In this document: positions 1-5,704 of the stretch, one piece after another
Numbering within the stretch: the stretch's first letter is position 1
Layout: each line of letters starts with the position of its first letter
Assembly (NCBI GenBank): GCA_030632385.1
Contig: DAOVUW010000029.1
Span: forward strand, 1 to 9,549
Direction of reading: 5' to 3'
DNA length: 9,549 bases
DNA from: Candidatus Nanohalarchaeota archaeon
GTDB lineage: Archaea > EX4484-52
Notes under the pieces: model-generated
Databases searched by the model: none
Told to the model about the DNA's origin: nothing
What the model saw: the letters and a program-made list of their open reading frames with translations, nothing else
Position numbers and translations under genes: made by a program

Positions 1-368
1 AAGAAGATAAAGAAGCTGCAAAAAAAGCCCTTAAAGATTTAGGGATATGGCATCTGAAAGACAAGACATTAAATGAATTATCCGGCGGAGAAAAGCAGAG
101 AGTATTTGTTTCAAGAGCTTTGGCAAATGACCCGAAAATTCTTCTTTTGGATGAACCTCTATCAAATCTCGACTTTCACATCCAGAAAGAATTTTACAAA
201 ATTCTGACGGAATTGAATAAAAAAATAGCCATTGTAATAGTTGATCATGATTTTGAAATGGTTTCAAAATATGCAAAAGAAGTAGTATGCGTCAATAAAT
301 GCAGTCAGCATACAATAAGATATCATAATATTGATACTAAAAAAATGAAGGAGATGTGCCATGCTTGA
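1..368 (+). CDS. Metal (Zn/Mn) ABC transporter ATP-binding protein, 3' part
   Basis: This is the C-terminal 121 residues of an ABC ATPase; the gene begins before the window and is read from base 3. Visible motifs in order are the ABC signature LSGGEKQR (from about base 78), Walker B ILLLDEP (138-158), the D-loop SNLD and the H-loop region IVIVDHD. The Walker A half is outside the window. The protein would power import of a divalent metal, because the next gene, overlapping by 8 bases, is an ABC-3 family permease. The short tail after the H-loop holds three Cys and three His (CVNKC...H...H...CHA), resembling the C-x-N-x...H tail seen in ZnuC-type ATPases. Family assignment is firm; the substrate (Zn, Mn or Fe) is inferred from the permease. 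Confidence 0.9.
   Translation, partial: EDKEAAKKALKDLGIWHLKDKTLNELSGGEKQRVFVSRALANDPKILLLDEPLSNLDFHIQKEFYKILTELNKKIAIVIVDHDFEMVSKYAKEVVCVNKCSQHTIRYHNIDTKKMKEMCHA
350..356 (+). promoter_or_regulatory. Shine-Dalgarno site for the ABC permease
   Basis: GGAGATG lies just before the permease ATG at 361, with 7 nt between GGAG and the start codon. It is inside the last codons of the ATPase gene, so it supports translational coupling of the pair and decides the permease start. Confidence 0.6.
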
Positions 369-1170
369 AGTACTTCAATATCAATTTTTCCAGAATGCTT
401 TATTGATTGCAGTACTTGCATCAATTGCAGCAGGAATAATCGGAACATATATTGTAGTAAAAAGAATGTCTTTGATAGCCGGAAGCATAGCTCATGCTGC
501 ATTTGGGGGACTGGGCATAAGTTATTTTCTTAATGCAAATCCACTGATTGGCGGAATAGTCTTTAGCTTGATGGCTGCATTTTGCGTTGCAATTTTTAGA
601 AAAAATGCAAGAAATCATCTCGATACATTGCTTAGTTTTTTATGGGCAACAGGAATGGCAATTGGATTAGTTTTTATTTTCTTAACGCCCGGCTATGCAA
701 CAGATTTATTTACATATCTCTTTGGAAATATTTTGCTTGTTTCTACAAGCGACTTATGGATGATATTATTCTTAAATATAATTATATTAATTACTGTTTT
801 TGTTATGTTCAATTCGTTTCTCTCGATTAGCTTTGATGAAGAATATTCTGAAACAAGAAATTTGCCGGTTACTTTGGCATATATTGTTTTATTTGGATTG
901 ATTGCATTAACTGTGATGGCCACAATCAGAGTAGTTGGAATATTATTAATGATTGCAATATTAACAATGCCTGCTGCAATAGCTCAGTTGTATTATAAAA
1001 CACTAAAAAGCATTATGCTTGCCTCCACATTAATTACTTTCTTTGCGACAGTCACTGGATTATTTTTATCTTATTATCTTAATTTTGCCGCCGGACCAAT
1101 AATTGTACTGATAATATCATCAATTTACATCATAGCTATTTTTTTAAAAAATATTGAAAATAAAATATGA
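361..1170 (+). CDS. ABC-3 family metal ion permease (ZnuB/MntB-like)
   Basis: A 269-residue, very hydrophobic protein with about seven to eight membrane spans, the usual size of ABC-3 (ZnuB/MntB/TroC) permeases. Family landmarks are VVKRMSLIAGSIAHAAFGG (residues 32-50), with the conserved S-x-x-H-x-x-x-G pattern, and VVGILLMIAILTMPAAIA (191-208), matching the family's V-G-x-L-L...P-A-A signature. The NFAAGPIIVL segment near residue 241 also fits. It would form the membrane channel for zinc, manganese or iron import together with the upstream ATPase. The start is the ATG at 361, which has a good Shine-Dalgarno site. The solute-binding protein is not in view and may lie upstream of the window. 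The exact metal cannot be read from the sequence. Confidence 0.92.
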   Translation: MLEVLQYQFFQNALLIAVLASIAAGIIGTYIVVKRMSLIAGSIAHAAFGGLGISYFLNANPLIGGIVFSLMAAFCVAIFRKNARNHLDTLLSFLWATGMAIGLVFIFLTPGYATDLFTYLFGNILLVSTSDLWMILFLNIIILITVFVMFNSFLSISFDEEYSETRNLPVTLAYIVLFGLIALTVMATIRVVGILLMIAILTMPAAIAQLYYKTLKSIMLASTLITFFATVTGLFLSYYLNFAAGPIIVLIISSIYIIAIFLKNIENKI

Positions 1171-1568
1171 AAGGAATTTATATATTGACTATTGTTTTAT
1201 CCAAAAGCACAAACATAAAAGTCGGAGCCTTGGGAGAAATCTATTTTGAAAAAAGCATTTACGATTATGATGGTTCAGCACAGAACAATTTGGAAAAAAG
1301 AGTCCAAAGGCATTTCAAAAAAGACAAAAAATTAAGATGGCACATAGACTATCTGACGACAAGCAAATACGCAAAAGTAGAAAATGTATTTTACAAAATA
1401 GCACCAAAAAAAGAAGAGTGCAAAACAGCAGAATATTTTGCAAAAACTCAAATTTCAATCAAAAACTTTGGCTGCTCTGACTGTAAATGCAAATCGCATT
1501 TATTTAAAATAAATAAAAATCAAATACCAAAAAGCTTTCTGCTGGATGCAACAAATTCCTCTTCGTAA
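1167..1568 (+). CDS. DUF123 family protein (archaeal GIY-YIG/Uri-like nuclease fold)
   Basis: A 133-residue protein beginning MKGIYILTIVL. It matches the DUF123/COG1833 pattern: G-x-Y at the N-terminus (residues 3-5), LGEIYF (22-27), YDYDGSA (32-38), LEKRVQRHF (42-50), KKLRWHIDYL (54-63) and a C-terminal GCSDCKCKSHLF block (102-113). The family is a divergent branch of the GIY-YIG nuclease superfamily, known mainly from archaea; its cellular role is not well established. The ATG overlaps the permease stop as ATGA (1167-1170), so it is translationally coupled to the transporter. Its last 49 bases overlap the 3' end of the convergent Mre11-like gene. Family assignment is confident; enzymatic activity is inferred only. 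Confidence 0.85.
   Translation: MKGIYILTIVLSKSTNIKVGALGEIYFEKSIYDYDGSAQNNLEKRVQRHFKKDKKLRWHIDYLTTSKYAKVENVFYKIAPKKEECKTAEYFAKTQISIKNFGCSDCKCKSHLFKINKNQIPKSFLLDATNSSS
1498..1519 (-). terminator. T-rich tract with AT hairpin after the Mre11-like gene
   Basis: Directly after the TGA of the minus-strand nuclease gene, the minus strand reads TTTTT followed by another T-rich stretch. An ATTTATTT/AAATAAAT inverted repeat sits at 1498-1514. It lies inside the opposite-strand DUF123 gene. The T-rich exit from the gene fits archaeal termination; the hairpin is AT only and weak. Confidence 0.3.
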
Positions 1569-2749
1569 TCTGCATTGGTCTGTCCTGATTTTTTTTGAAT
1601 CTTAAGTAGATTTATCATTTCAAGAATCATTTTCTTTTCTTCTTCTTTGGCAATGCCATCTATCTTAATGATGCCTGTATTTTCCTCTGCTATTTTTTCT
1701 TCTATTTCTTTACTGCTTATATTTGCTTCAAATCTTGTTTTAAATATTGTTTTGGATATCAAACCGGATAAATTTTTTTCCACGCCCAATGCACCTTTTT
1801 TTAATAAGTCTTCTTCTATTTTTCCGATATCTATATCTCCTGCTTTTCCATCTTCAATCTGCGCCTTTATTTTCAATATAACTACTTTATTTTCAAAATC
1901 CATTTTATCTGCTGTCTTTTTGATTTTTGACTCAATTTCATTTACTGTGGCATTCTCCATGCAGATGTCCAGAACAACAAAATCATGCTCATAAGCCCTG
2001 ATTTTTTTTACCTCTATATTGCTGTCTTTCACATCCACAAGAACGCAATGGTTTTTGTCTTTCTGGCTAAAGTCGCCGATATTGGTTGGATACAGGCTAC
2101 CGGGAAAAATCAAAGGTGCTTGGTTTTCATTGATTCTGGTTTCAAAAAAAATATGTATGTGTCCCCCAGCATAATAATCAAAGCCTTTTGGAAGACACGA
2201 CAGAGGCAGAAATTCTGTATTTTTCATTATTTTTGGCTTAAATTCTTCAATCCCGTTATGGAACATAAATATATTAAAAGAATCTTTCTTTGGTTTTATT
2301 TTTATTTGTTCATAGAGTTGTCTGTCTAGTCCTCTTATTCTACCAATTACACCACAAATATAAATATTTGTATCCTTGTGCTGTATTGGTCTTAAACTAA
2401 TATCTCCTTCATCAACAGGACGATATGCATTTATGGTGATTTCTGCTGCATCCAAAACATTGAGTATAGTCTTTCCGCTCGGAGTGTAATCGTGAGAACC
2501 TGCAATAATATAAACAGGGATGTCTTTTTCTTTTAGTTTTTTTAATTCTTCGATGGCAAAAACAAGAGTGTTTATGTTCGGCGAAGCATTATTGAACAAA
2601 TCTCCGCAAATAAGCACAAAATCAACTTTATTTTCTAATGCGCTTTTGATTGCATTTGAGAAAGATTTGTTTAATTCATTTTTGAGAATCTGGCTTCTGT
2701 TGTATGTATCTAAATGACAATCTGCAATATGGACAAATTTAAAATTCAT
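1520..2749 (-). CDS. Mre11/SbcD-type DNA repair metallophosphoesterase
   Basis: A 409-residue calcineurin-like metallophosphoesterase with all five motifs of Mre11/SbcD: HIADCHLD (residues 7-14; D10, H12), LICGDLFN (47-53; D50), GSHDY (84-88), FNIFMFHNG (H164) and YYAGGHIH (H197, H199), followed by PGSLYPTN. Mre11 proteins process broken DNA ends with the Rad50 ATPase. The usual GNHD of motif III is GSHD here, so the Asn metal ligand is Ser85. The reading frame is open for 50 more codons upstream, but that stretch covers a noncoding repeat and is not Mre11-like; the conserved domain begins exactly at the ATG at 2749, which also has a TATA-like box 24 nt upstream. No rad50 gene lies beside it. 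A role in end resection is inferred from the family. Confidence 0.88.
   Translation of the reverse strand: MNFKFVHIADCHLDTYNRSQILKNELNKSFSNAIKSALENKVDFVLICGDLFNNASPNINTLVFAIEELKKLKEKDIPVYIIAGSHDYTPSGKTILNVLDAAEITINAYRPVDEGDISLRPIQHKDTNIYICGVIGRIRGLDRQLYEQIKIKPKKDSFNIFMFHNGIEEFKPKIMKNTEFLPLSCLPKGFDYYAGGHIHIFFETRINENQAPLIFPGSLYPTNIGDFSQKDKNHCVLVDVKDSNIEVKKIRAYEHDFVVLDICMENATVNEIESKIKKTADKMDFENKVVILKIKAQIEDGKAGDIDIGKIEEDLLKKGALGVEKNLSGLISKTIFKTRFEANISSKEIEEKIAEENTGIIKIDGIAKEEEKKMILEMINLLKIQKKSGQTNADYEEEFVASSRKLFGI
1589..1596 (+). terminator. T8 tract, possible end of the ABC/DUF123 operon
   Basis: A run of eight T residues on the plus strand starts 20 bases after the DUF123 stop. Archaeal RNA polymerase terminates at such tracts, but this one lies inside the opposite-strand Mre11-like gene and could be coincidental in AT-rich DNA. 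Confidence 0.3.
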
Positions 2750-2767
2750 GATATAATTTAGTGGGGA

Positions 2768-2777
2768 GTTTTTAATA
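2768..2777 (-). promoter_or_regulatory. TATA-like box for the Mre11-like gene
   Basis: On the minus strand TATTAAAAAC is centred about 24 nt before the ATG at 2749. No Shine-Dalgarno site is visible, so a leaderless transcript is likely. The spacing matches the neighbouring eL37 promoter. Confidence 0.4.
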
Positions 2778-2791
2778 GTATGATGGTCTGT

Positions 2792-2828
2792 GGTGGAATT
2801 CCCTCTTTGTGAATTCCTTTGTTCGCTC
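2792..2828. repeat. Intergenic repeat copy A with imperfect hairpin
   Basis: This copy starts GGTGGAATTCCC and ends GAATTCCTTTGTTCGCTC. It carries the inverted repeat GGAATTC (2795-2801) / GAATTCC (2811-2817) with a 9-nt loop. It aligns with copy B at 2937-2972 in the same orientation, differing mainly in the loop and a few bases. Confidence 0.6.
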
Positions 2829-2836
2829 AATACGAC

Positions 2837-2874
2837 TTTTTTTCGTTTCCTTACAAAAAATACAACGAAAAAAA
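2837..2874. repeat. 11-bp inverted repeat, T7CGTT/AACGA7
   Basis: TTTTTTTCGTT at 2837-2847 pairs perfectly with AACGAAAAAAA at 2864-2874 across a 16-nt loop. It lies between the two copies of the intergenic repeat. It could be part of a transcription stop or of an uncharacterised structured RNA; it is not inside a gene. Confidence 0.45.
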
Positions 2875-2875
2875 A
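2868..2875 (-). terminator. T8 tract downstream of tRNA-Gly
   Basis: Eight A residues on the plus strand give a T8 run on the minus strand, about 105 nt beyond the mature tRNA-Gly 3' end. It is the first long T tract downstream of the eL37/tRNA unit and a reasonable archaeal termination site; the assignment rests only on the T run. Confidence 0.3.
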
Positions 2876-2936
2876 CCATAAAAATCGCTGGTCTAACAAG
2901 TTATACCGCGCTTTTCAAGGTTAAAGGTCGGTTCGC

Positions 2937-2972
2937 GGTGGAATTTCCTCGAGGAAATTCCTTTGCTCACTC
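2937..2972. repeat. Intergenic repeat copy B with perfect 22-base palindrome
   Basis: The core at 2940-2961 is a perfect 22-base palindrome with half-site GGAATTTCCTC, followed by CCTTTGCTCACTC, matching the CCTTTGTTCGCTC of copy A. It starts 8 bases beyond the tRNA-Gly 3' end (minus-strand sense), so it would form a strong hairpin in a tRNA 3' trailer. Two related copies within 150 bp suggest a dispersed intergenic repeat family. Confidence 0.65.
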
Positions 2973-2980
2973 GCCTTTAA

Positions 2981-3051
2981 TGCGAATATCGGGAATTGAA
3001 CCCGAGCCGTTGGCTTGGAAGGCCAAAATCATACCACTAGACCATATTCGC
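2981..3051 (-). tRNA. tRNA-Gly (anticodon UCC)
   Basis: A 71-nt cloverleaf on the minus strand. The acceptor stem GCGAATA/TATTCGC is perfect with discriminator A. The anticodon stem TTGGC/GCCAA encloses loop CTTCCAA, anticodon TCC. The T-arm is TCGGG/CCCGA with loop TTCAATT, and the D-arm carries TAGTGGTA. CCA is not encoded, since the sequence continues TTAAAGG. It begins 8 nt after the eL37 stop on the same strand, and no clear TATA box lies at the usual distance before it, so it is probably released from an eL37 co-transcript by RNase P and 3' processing. Confidence 0.95.
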
Positions 3052-3059
3052 AATTTAAT

Positions 3060-3251
3060 TTATTTTCGTTTTTTCGAAACTATATTGTGTTTAGTCTGCC
3101 AACTGTATTTTCTTAATCTTGCTGTATCTCCAAACCCGCACGAAGCACATATTTTCCTTGTCTTATGCATTGCAACTCTTCCGCATCTTCTGCAAATGAT
3201 GTGCGTCCTTTTGTTTTTTTTACCGAATGATGCTTTTCCATCTGTAGCCAT
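3060..3251 (-). CDS. rpl37e: Large-subunit ribosomal protein eL37 (L37e)
   Basis: A 63-residue basic protein with the eL37 pattern. SFGKKNKRTH (residues 8-17) is followed by a zinc ribbon with CRRC (C20, C23) and CASC (C35, C38), then GFGDTARLRKYSWQ (39-52) and a lysine-rich tail. It binds 23S rRNA in the large subunit and is restricted to archaea and eukaryotes, which is strong evidence of the domain of life. The ATG at 3251 is about 24 nt from a TATA box, consistent with a leaderless mRNA. In many archaea an LSm/Sm-like gene sits immediately upstream of eL37. Here the upstream neighbour is the divergent pilus ATPase, and tRNA-Gly follows 8 nt downstream. Confidence 0.95.
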   Translation of the reverse strand: MATDGKASFGKKNKRTHIICRRCGRVAMHKTRKICASCGFGDTARLRKYSWQTKHNIVSKKRK

Positions 3252-3271
3252 AGAGATAACTTACTGCTATT

Positions 3272-3279
3272 TTTATAAA
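3272..3279. promoter_or_regulatory. Shared palindromic TATA box between eL37 and pilus ATPase
   Basis: TTTATAAA is its own reverse complement. Its centre is 24.5 nt from the eL37 start (3251, minus) and 26.5 nt from the ATPase start (3302, plus), the normal TATA-to-start spacing for leaderless archaeal transcripts in both directions. On the minus-strand side the flank GTAAATA is a plausible purine-rich BRE; the plus-strand flank TGCTATT is less BRE-like. No Shine-Dalgarno sequence precedes either ATG. Confidence 0.6.
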
Positions 3280-3301
3280 TATTTACTTACTGTATATATG
3301 T

Positions 3302-4828
3302 ATGAAAAAAGAATTGGAAACATACCACATTCATTGCGATGATGTTGAAGCAGAAGTTGTTATTGATGAATTAGATACTGAATATGTTCCTATATATCAT
3401 CTAAAAAAACGAAAAATTTCTTTGGGAATACAAATAGTACTGGACGAAATAAAAGAACAGTTAATCAAGACCATTCCTCTGACTACAAAAGAATTCGTTG
3501 ATCCTAAAGCATTTGAAGGCGTGAAGAAAAAATTTACTCTAAAAGCAATAGAAACATTTTCTGATTATCTTCCAAATTTGCCTGAAAAGGAAAAAAAATT
3601 TCTTGCAGGATGTCTTGTTCAGGACATGCTTGGACTCGGAGATATAGAATTAATATTAAATGATCCAAATCTGGAAGAAATTGTTGTAAATTGCCACAGA
3701 GAACCAGTATGGATATATCACAAAAAACATAATTGGCTAAAGACAGATATATATTTAAATGATGAAGAAGCTATCTATAATTATGCTTCTTCTATTGGTC
3801 GTCGTGTAGGAATGCAGATTTCAAATCTTCATCCGCTAATGGATGCCCATCTTACTTCAGGAGATAGAGTAAATGCAACAATATTTCCAATTTCTACAAA
3901 AGGAAACACAATTACAATCAGAAAATTTTCTCGATCTCCATGGACTATAATTCATTTTTTAGAAGCAAAAACATTTTCCAAAGATGGCGCTGCTTTTATC
4001 TGGCTTGCAATTCAATTTGAATTAAATATAATGGTTGCAGGAGGAACAGCTTCGGGAAAAACGTCAATGCTTGGCGTAATTTTGCCATTTATTCCTCCAA
4101 ATCAAAGAATCATTTCAATTGAAGATACAAGAGAAATACAACTGCCAAATTTTTTGACTTGGGTCTCTCTATCCTCTAGAGGATCAAATCCTGAAGGTAA
4201 AGGAGAAATAACGATGCTGGATTTAATGGTAAATGCACTTCGTATGAGACCAGATAGGCTGATTATCGGAGAAATCAGAAGAGCAAAAGAAGCAGAAGTT
4301 ATGTTTGAAGCAATAAGAACAGGGCATAGTGCTTATGCTACTTTTCACGGAGATCGTGCAGAACAGGTGTATCAAAGATTGACTAATCCACCTATAAATC
4401 TGGCTGAGTCAATGATGAGTGCTTTGCATTTGATTATTGTTCAATACAGGCACAGGAGAAAAGGAATCCGAAGAACTACTGAAGTTGCAGAATTAATAAC
4501 TTCAGAAGACAAATGCCGATTAAATATTATTTATCGATGGAATCCACAAATAGATAAAATTGAAAAAATAAATGAAGTATATAGGGTTTATGATGAAATC
4601 TCTATGTACTCAGGAATGACGAAAAAAGAAATAGAAACAGACTTAGGCAACAAGGTCATAATATTGGATTGGATGATGAAACATAAGATAAAAACAGTTG
4701 ATTCTGTTGGGAAAATACTTGCCGAATATTATCGCGATGAAAAGAAAGTAATTTCAACAGCAGTGGCAAATCAGTCTCCAAGAGATATTTTAGGCGATAA
4801 AATATATGAAGAATTGATTAAAAAGTGA
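3302..4828 (+). CDS. Type II/IV secretion system ATPase (FlaI/GspE/TadA-like)
   Basis: A 508-residue secretion ATPase of the archaeal type. The N-terminal domain ends in the family block LGLGDIELILNDPNLEEIVV (about residues 110-129). The motor domain has Walker A GGTASGKT (247-254, K253), the Asp box SIEDTRE (272-278), Walker B LIIGEIRR (320-327, E324) and the His box GHSAYATFHGD (341-351). It would be a cytoplasmic hexamer that powers assembly or rotation of a type IV pilus-like filament through the two T2SSF membrane proteins encoded next. Length is close to that of archaeal FlaI/PilB proteins. Whether the filament is an archaellum or an adhesion pilus cannot be told, as no pilin gene is in the window. 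The start at 3302 is supported by the TATA box about 26 nt upstream. Confidence 0.93.
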   Translation: MKKELETYHIHCDDVEAEVVIDELDTEYVPIYHLKKRKISLGIQIVLDEIKEQLIKTIPLTTKEFVDPKAFEGVKKKFTLKAIETFSDYLPNLPEKEKKFLAGCLVQDMLGLGDIELILNDPNLEEIVVNCHREPVWIYHKKHNWLKTDIYLNDEEAIYNYASSIGRRVGMQISNLHPLMDAHLTSGDRVNATIFPISTKGNTITIRKFSRSPWTIIHFLEAKTFSKDGAAFIWLAIQFELNIMVAGGTASGKTSMLGVILPFIPPNQRIISIEDTREIQLPNFLTWVSLSSRGSNPEGKGEITMLDLMVNALRMRPDRLIIGEIRRAKEAEVMFEAIRTGHSAYATFHGDRAEQVYQRLTNPPINLAESMMSALHLIIVQYRHRRKGIRRTTEVAELITSEDKCRLNIIYRWNPQIDKIEKINEVYRVYDEISMYSGMTKKEIETDLGNKVIILDWMMKHKIKTVDSVGKILAEYYRDEKKVISTAVANQSPRDILGDKIYEELIKK

Positions 4829-4860
4829 TTAATGTGCAAGACTCTCTTGAAGGAAAATTG

Positions 4861-5697
4861 ATGAAAAAGTCCCGTATTTTTTACAAATACGCAAAAAAAT
4901 TAGCACCGTATTTACAGGGAATAAAAGTTGATTTAATTCAGGCAAAAAAAAAATATACACTTGAAGAATACATTGCATTTTCTATATATTCTGCTGTTAA
5001 AACAACCATAATGATATTTATCACACTTTTGTGCATGTGGCTTATACTCGAAGAAGTTCTTATTTTAAAAATTGCTTTTTGGAGTATTCCTCTTTTTTTC
5101 TTTATGATGCTATACACCGTTCTTTTAAAGCCAAAAATAATGGCAAAAAAAATGGAACGAAGAATAGATGGAGAATTGCCTTATGCAATGAGACATTTAT
5201 TGATAGAAATAAAATCAGGAATTCCTATATATGAAGGATTGGTAAATATCTCAGAAGGATATGGCGCTGCATCAGAAGAATTTAAAGAAGTAGTATGCAA
5301 AATCAACGGAGGCAAATCAGAAGTTGAAGCAATAGAAGACAGTATTCTTCAAAGCCCCTCTGTTTCATATAGGAGAAGTTTTTGGCAGATACTAAATGCA
5401 TTAAAAACAGGAACTACACTAGAAGTTGCTCTTGAAAATATAGTAAATAACATGCTGAAAGAACAATTGCTGTCAATCAAAAAATATGGACAGGAATTAA
5501 ATCCATTGACTTTGATGTATATGCTTTTTGCTGTCATTGTTCCTTCATTAGGCGTAACATTCCTTACTATTCTCAGTACATTTGTGGGTGGAAGGATTGG
5601 AGCTTCAATACTCTATTCAATCTTGCTTATATTGCTGGTATTTCAGGCATTGTTTTTGAATATGATAAAATCAAGGAGACCTGCACTCCAAATTTAA
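4861..5697 (+). CDS. T2SSF (FlaJ/TadC-like) pilus platform membrane protein 1
   Basis: A membrane protein with one T2SSF domain. About four spans are visible (roughly residues 43-63, 68-90, 216-238 and 246-267 in this numbering), with a large cytoplasmic loop carrying ELPYAMRHLLIEIKSGIPIY. This is the platform part that couples to the secretion ATPase. I prefer the ATG at 4861: an AGGA lies 6 nt upstream and the protein then begins MKKSRIFYKYAKKLAP, as typical of the family. A GTG at 4825, overlapping the ATPase stop as GTGA, would add 12 residues (290 in all) and cannot be excluded. It has only one T2SSF domain, whereas archaeal FlaJ normally carries two; the second is in the next gene. Confidence 0.85.
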   Translation: MKKSRIFYKYAKKLAPYLQGIKVDLIQAKKKYTLEEYIAFSIYSAVKTTIMIFITLLCMWLILEEVLILKIAFWSIPLFFFMMLYTVLLKPKIMAKKMERRIDGELPYAMRHLLIEIKSGIPIYEGLVNISEGYGAASEEFKEVVCKINGGKSEVEAIEDSILQSPSVSYRRSFWQILNALKTGTTLEVALENIVNNMLKEQLLSIKKYGQELNPLTLMYMLFAVIVPSLGVTFLTILSTFVGGRIGASILYSILLILLVFQALFLNMIKSRRPALQI

Positions 5698-5704
5698 TAA
5701 TAAT

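Noticed and set aside
1647..2717. Several plus-strand open frames inside the Mre11-like gene
   Set aside because: They are antisense shadows of a strongly conserved gene and show no domain.
2750..2899. 50-residue N-terminal extension of the Mre11-like frame
   Set aside because: It translates the intergenic repeat and an AT-rich stretch, lies before the point where the conserved domain begins, and the TATA-like box falls inside it.
2792..2972. CRISPR array
   Set aside because: Only two diverged repeat copies exist, separated by over 100 bases, with no regular spacers and no cas genes.
2890..2980. Possible second tRNA or tRNA fragment beside tRNA-Gly
   Set aside because: A T-arm-like GGTTCGCGG string and a D-arm-like string occur, but no acceptor, anticodon and T stems can be assembled into a cloverleaf.
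2809..3342. Plus-strand open frame of 177 codons
   Set aside because: It runs antisense through tRNA-Gly and eL37, both certain features, and has no recognisable domain.
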